From NCBI GenBank assembly GCA_022511505.1, contig JAFLTK010000158.1:1-6920 (forward strand): a stretch of DNA of 6,920 bases, written 5' to 3'. Origin of the DNA: Muribaculaceae bacterium. Its GTDB lineage: Bacteria > Bacteroidota > Bacteroidia > Bacteroidales > Muribaculaceae. Below are positions 4,639 through 6,920 of the stretch, piece after piece. A program made the position numbers and the translations under genes. Numbering within the stretch: the first letter of the stretch is position 1; each line of letters begins with the position of its first letter. The notes below the pieces were generated by a model. The model was not told where the DNA came from. It searched no databases and saw only the letters and a list, made by a program, of their open reading frames with translations.

Positions 4639-6858
4639 CAGACAGGCCGTTGGGAATGGCATTTGGTTAAAGATGCCTCAGAAATTGGCGATGGCGACGA
4701 GATTATAATCGCCGACATCCACGATGGTTTTGTCGTTGTTCCCAATGTTTATTATATTACGTTGATGAGTACCTCAATTCATAGTACGTATGGCTTTTAT
4801 GGCGATATTAACGGAACAGATGGCAAACAAAGTTTGTGGTTTAACAATGCAAAACCTGAGAGTTACGTTGCTGTTCTTACTGCACAACAGGCCGAAAACG
4901 GCTATTATGTCCAAAATAACGGTAAAACCACTATGACTCTTAAAGTCGAGGCTGTTGAGGGTAGTGATAACGAGTTTTATTTGAAAAACCAAGATGGCAA
5001 TTACCTTCGTTTGAGTTCCACAAGCAAAGTTACTACGGGAGCCAAAACTGCAACCTACAACAAATTTAAATTTGTAGATTTTGCTAATAGTAAACTCAAC
5101 AATGGTAACAATGTAGTCGTGCAAGGAACCTTTAATAATCAGCCTTATAATATATGTTATACTACATCTACTAATACAAAGGAAATAGTAACATGTTATT
5201 TCTCACCATTGACTGTCTCTGCCACTAATGCTAAAAAGAACTCTGTAGTCTTCAAGAAGGTCTATTTCCCGCCGGCCCGGCCCGAGGTGTCGATTCACAC
5301 CGACTGCCGCGTTTTCGGGGGCACCGAAGTTACAGCAGAGTCAGAAGGCGCTACCTCCTATAAGGTTATTTCCTACTCTATCGATGGAAAGCCTGTTAGC
5401 GAAACGGAATTTTCCACTCCCGAACTCCCTCGTTTTACAATTGATGAACTTCATCGCCGATTTGAAGTAATACCCTACGCTGCCGATGGTGCTAAGGGCG
5501 AGACTGCCGACCTTTTCTATAACCTTTACACCGAGCAATTTGCAACTGAGCAACAAGAAATATTCCAACTTGTAACCGACGCATCTGAAATTTCAGATGG
5601 CGACCAAATCGTGCTTGCCGGTATAACACATTATAATAAAGGTGCTGAGACAAATGTTACAGAAGATGGATATTACCTCGCTGTATTGACGACAAAAGAG
5701 CATTTTACAGAAAGTACTGCGACAATGCCCGTTGCGCTTGGTAGTAACGAGTTTTATCCCGGTAGATATTTCTCCTTCCCTCCGAGAAGTTCAACATTTG
5801 TCCTTTCTGACTTGCCTTCACTTTCTAATGATTACATCGTTCTCACGGTGGAAGCCGTTGATGCCCGTGACATGGACAAAGGATTTAGACTCAAGTATAA
5901 TCAATATGGAAAGGAAATTTACTTTTATATTAGTGAGGCTGCCCATTTCCTTCCTTGTGTCTACATCTCAGATGCAAAGCCGAGTATTTTCCAATTTACT
6001 CGACAAGATGGCAAGTTAGCCATTTCAAAATACGGGCAGACCGACCATTGGGTATATTATAGTAATAGTTCAAATAATAAAGACTTTAGATATGACCTCC
6101 CTGGCGGACACGAGCCGGTCAAAATTTTCAAAAAAACGACAGGTTTGAACAATAAGATTGTCAAATACGACCCCGAATATAACTTCTCGCTTTCCTATAC
6201 TCCGTCGGCAAACGCCGGTTCGGCACGTGCCGCTACGTTTGCAACGGAAAGCGCGCTGACAAAACTCGACGTCGTTGACAACGAGCATCGTTATGCCGGT
6301 AATAACACGCCCAATCTGGATGGCGATTTCATCCTGACCCTTAAAGGCGACAACATCAATATTGACCTCACGGCCGACAAGAATGACCCGACCAATCAGC
6401 AATACCTCGTCGATAATTTCCACACCGGTCTCGATGTCGACGGTTGCAACGACGATCACGATTCATATCTCTATGTTGGCAATCTGACTGTGGATGAATT
6501 GTTGAAGAAGGTGTCAAAGGAACTGGAAATCAATGATATTCGCATCATTGACAAAACCCATCCCGATGCTGTTGACCTATCGACCACCCCCAATCGCTAT
6601 CATGACATTATCGTCAACCATCCCAACCCTGTAGTTACAGTAAACTTCAAGCCGTTCTACAACATCAATCTCTCGGTTCAGTCAAAAGGTGACAACAAGC
6701 CGACGGCTGTTGAGAATGTAGCAGTCGATACCGATGCCAACCTACCGGCTGTTTACTACAACCTGCAGGGCGTGCTGATCGACGCTGCAGGTCTGCAACC
6801 CGGCAACGTCTACATTGAGCAACGCGGCAACACCGCCCGCAAGGTCGTCATCCGCTAA
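4564..6858 (+). CDS. Large modular secreted protein with C-terminal sorting-type tail
   Basis: This 764-residue protein is predicted to be exported. Residues 1-25 form a signal peptide (Arg3 and Arg6, hydrophobic core, AKA before Q26). Residues about 30-234 and 333-525 are two diverged copies of a module that starts LVxDASEIxDGDxI and ends in a VFKK or IFKK strand. Such modules are seen in large secreted Bacteroidales proteins, often joined to other binding or enzyme domains. Between them, 236-323 looks like a chitobiase C-terminal/FN3-like linker (EVSIHTDCRVFGGTEV...YNLY). Residues 530-705 match nothing I recognise. Residues 713-764 contain YYNLQGV and end ARKVVIR, a tail typical of Prevotella and Muribaculaceae surface proteins. 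No catalytic motif is visible, so an adhesin or glycan-binding role is only a guess. It stands alone, with its own promoter region and terminator. Confidence 0.85.
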   Translation: MRNFLRTITMAFAAIALLTGVEAKAQTGRWEWHLVKDASEIGDGDEIIIADIHDGFVVVPNVYYITLMSTSIHSTYGFYGDINGTDGKQSLWFNNAKPESYVAVLTAQQAENGYYVQNNGKTTMTLKVEAVEGSDNEFYLKNQDGNYLRLSSTSKVTTGAKTATYNKFKFVDFANSKLNNGNNVVVQGTFNNQPYNICYTTSTNTKEIVTCYFSPLTVSATNAKKNSVVFKKVYFPPARPEVSIHTDCRVFGGTEVTAESEGATSYKVISYSIDGKPVSETEFSTPELPRFTIDELHRRFEVIPYAADGAKGETADLFYNLYTEQFATEQQEIFQLVTDASEISDGDQIVLAGITHYNKGAETNVTEDGYYLAVLTTKEHFTESTATMPVALGSNEFYPGRYFSFPPRSSTFVLSDLPSLSNDYIVLTVEAVDARDMDKGFRLKYNQYGKEIYFYISEAAHFLPCVYISDAKPSIFQFTRQDGKLAISKYGQTDHWVYYSNSSNNKDFRYDLPGGHEPVKIFKKTTGLNNKIVKYDPEYNFSLSYTPSANAGSARAATFATESALTKLDVVDNEHRYAGNNTPNLDGDFILTLKGDNINIDLTADKNDPTNQQYLVDNFHTGLDVDGCNDDHDSYLYVGNLTVDELLKKVSKELEINDIRIIDKTHPDAVDLSTTPNRYHDIIVNHPNPVVTVNFKPFYNINLSVQSKGDNKPTAVENVAVDTDANLPAVYYNLQGVLIDAAGLQPGNVYIEQRGNTARKVVIR
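4651..5265 (+). repeat. Module copy 1 in the secreted protein
   Basis: It covers residues 30-234. The opening HLVKDASEIGDGDEIIIADI is matched at 13 of 20 positions by the opening of the second copy. Shared later landmarks are YVAVLT / YLAVLT, TLKVEAV / VLTVEAV, NICYT / WVYYS and the final VVFKK / VKIFKK. The order of these landmarks is the same in both copies, which supports duplication of a whole module. Confidence 0.65.
5560..6138 (+). repeat. Module copy 2 in the secreted protein
   Basis: It covers residues 333-525, from FQLVTDASEISDGDQIVLAG to IFKKT. It is diverged from copy 1 throughout, with insertions and deletions between landmarks, so the duplication is old or the two copies came from different relatives. 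Confidence 0.65.
6700..6855 (+). other. C-terminal sorting-type tail
   Basis: It encodes residues 713-764. The pattern of a short linker with AVENV, then YYNLQGV (731-737), a Gly-Leu-x-Pro-Gly turn (743-747), a VYIE strand and a basic end KVVIR resembles the short C-terminal domains of exported Bacteroidales proteins related to type IX secretion tails. That this tail directs type IX export in this organism is an inference; no secretion genes are in the window. Confidence 0.6.
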
Positions 6859-6879
6859 TCGACACATAGTCATAACCAC

Positions 6880-6918
6880 ACTGAAGCGGGGGGCCGATGA
6901 ACGGCTCCCCGCGTCAGT
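6880..6918 (+). terminator. Stem-loop after the secreted protein gene
   Basis: An 11-bp stem pairs GCGGGGGGCCG (6886-6896) with CGGCTCCCCGC (6902-6912) around the loop ATGAA, with one G-U wobble. After an A-G mismatch it extends by five more pairs, ACTGA (6880-6884) with TCAGT (6914-6918). It begins 22 nt after the stop codon. The T tract expected for an intrinsic terminator would lie just beyond the right edge, so the call is not complete. Confidence 0.7.
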
Positions 6919-6920
6919 CG

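Noticed and set aside
1..6920. CRISPR array, insertion sequence, tRNA or rRNA gene
   Set aside because: No regularly spaced repeats, transposase motifs, terminal repeats or cloverleaf patterns were seen on either strand.

Overview
The window looks like chromosomal DNA from a member of the Bacteroidales. The closest fit is a gut lineage such as Muribaculaceae or Prevotella, but this is inferred from protein style and promoter type, not from a database search. Supporting signs are the Bacteroidota promoter form (TTG or TTTG near -33, then TAnnTTTG near -7), A/T-rich leaders without Shine-Dalgarno sequences, a DUF3667 zinc-ribbon membrane protein, and a large secreted protein ending in a YYNLQG...KVVIR tail.

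Bases 1-293 are non-coding and AT-rich. They hold a possible leftward -7 element near the left edge, a cluster of palindromic TGTTACA/TGyAACA half-sites (146-208), and a good rightward promoter (228-258) for the first operon.

Bases 294-3489 form a tight five-gene rightward operon: ribonuclease Z (rnz), tRNA adenosine deaminase (tadA), MTA/SAH nucleosidase (mtnN), S-ribosylhomocysteine lyase (luxS) and a small AlbA_2-domain protein. The gaps are 13 nt, a 4-nt overlap, 5 nt and a 4-nt overlap. The first two genes act on tRNA (3' end maturation and wobble A34-to-I34 deamination). The next two act in sequence: MtnN cleaves S-adenosylhomocysteine to S-ribosylhomocysteine, and LuxS cleaves that to homocysteine and the AI-2 precursor DPD. 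The AlbA_2 protein has no known role here but is translationally coupled to luxS.

Bases 3482-4306 carry a leftward DUF3667 membrane protein gene. It converges on the operon, and the two reading frames overlap by 8 bp at their 3' ends. Its promoter is clear (4323-4354) and rules out the longest possible reading frame.

Bases 4307-4563 are intergenic. They contain the DUF3667 promoter, a 58-nt stretch with no G on the + strand, and candidate -7 elements for the rightward gene that follows. Bases 4564-6858 encode a 764-residue secreted protein with a signal peptide, two diverged copies of a roughly 200-residue module flanking a chitobiase-C-terminal/FN3-like linker, an unassigned region, and a short C-terminal sorting-type tail. 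Its base composition is markedly more AT-rich than the operon, mainly in the first two thirds. A strong stem-loop (6880-6918) follows its stop codon and is probably its terminator.

No RNA gene, insertion sequence, CRISPR array or attachment site was found. The most interesting items are the upstream operator-like cluster, the AlbA_2 protein coupled to luxS, and the mosaic modular secreted protein.
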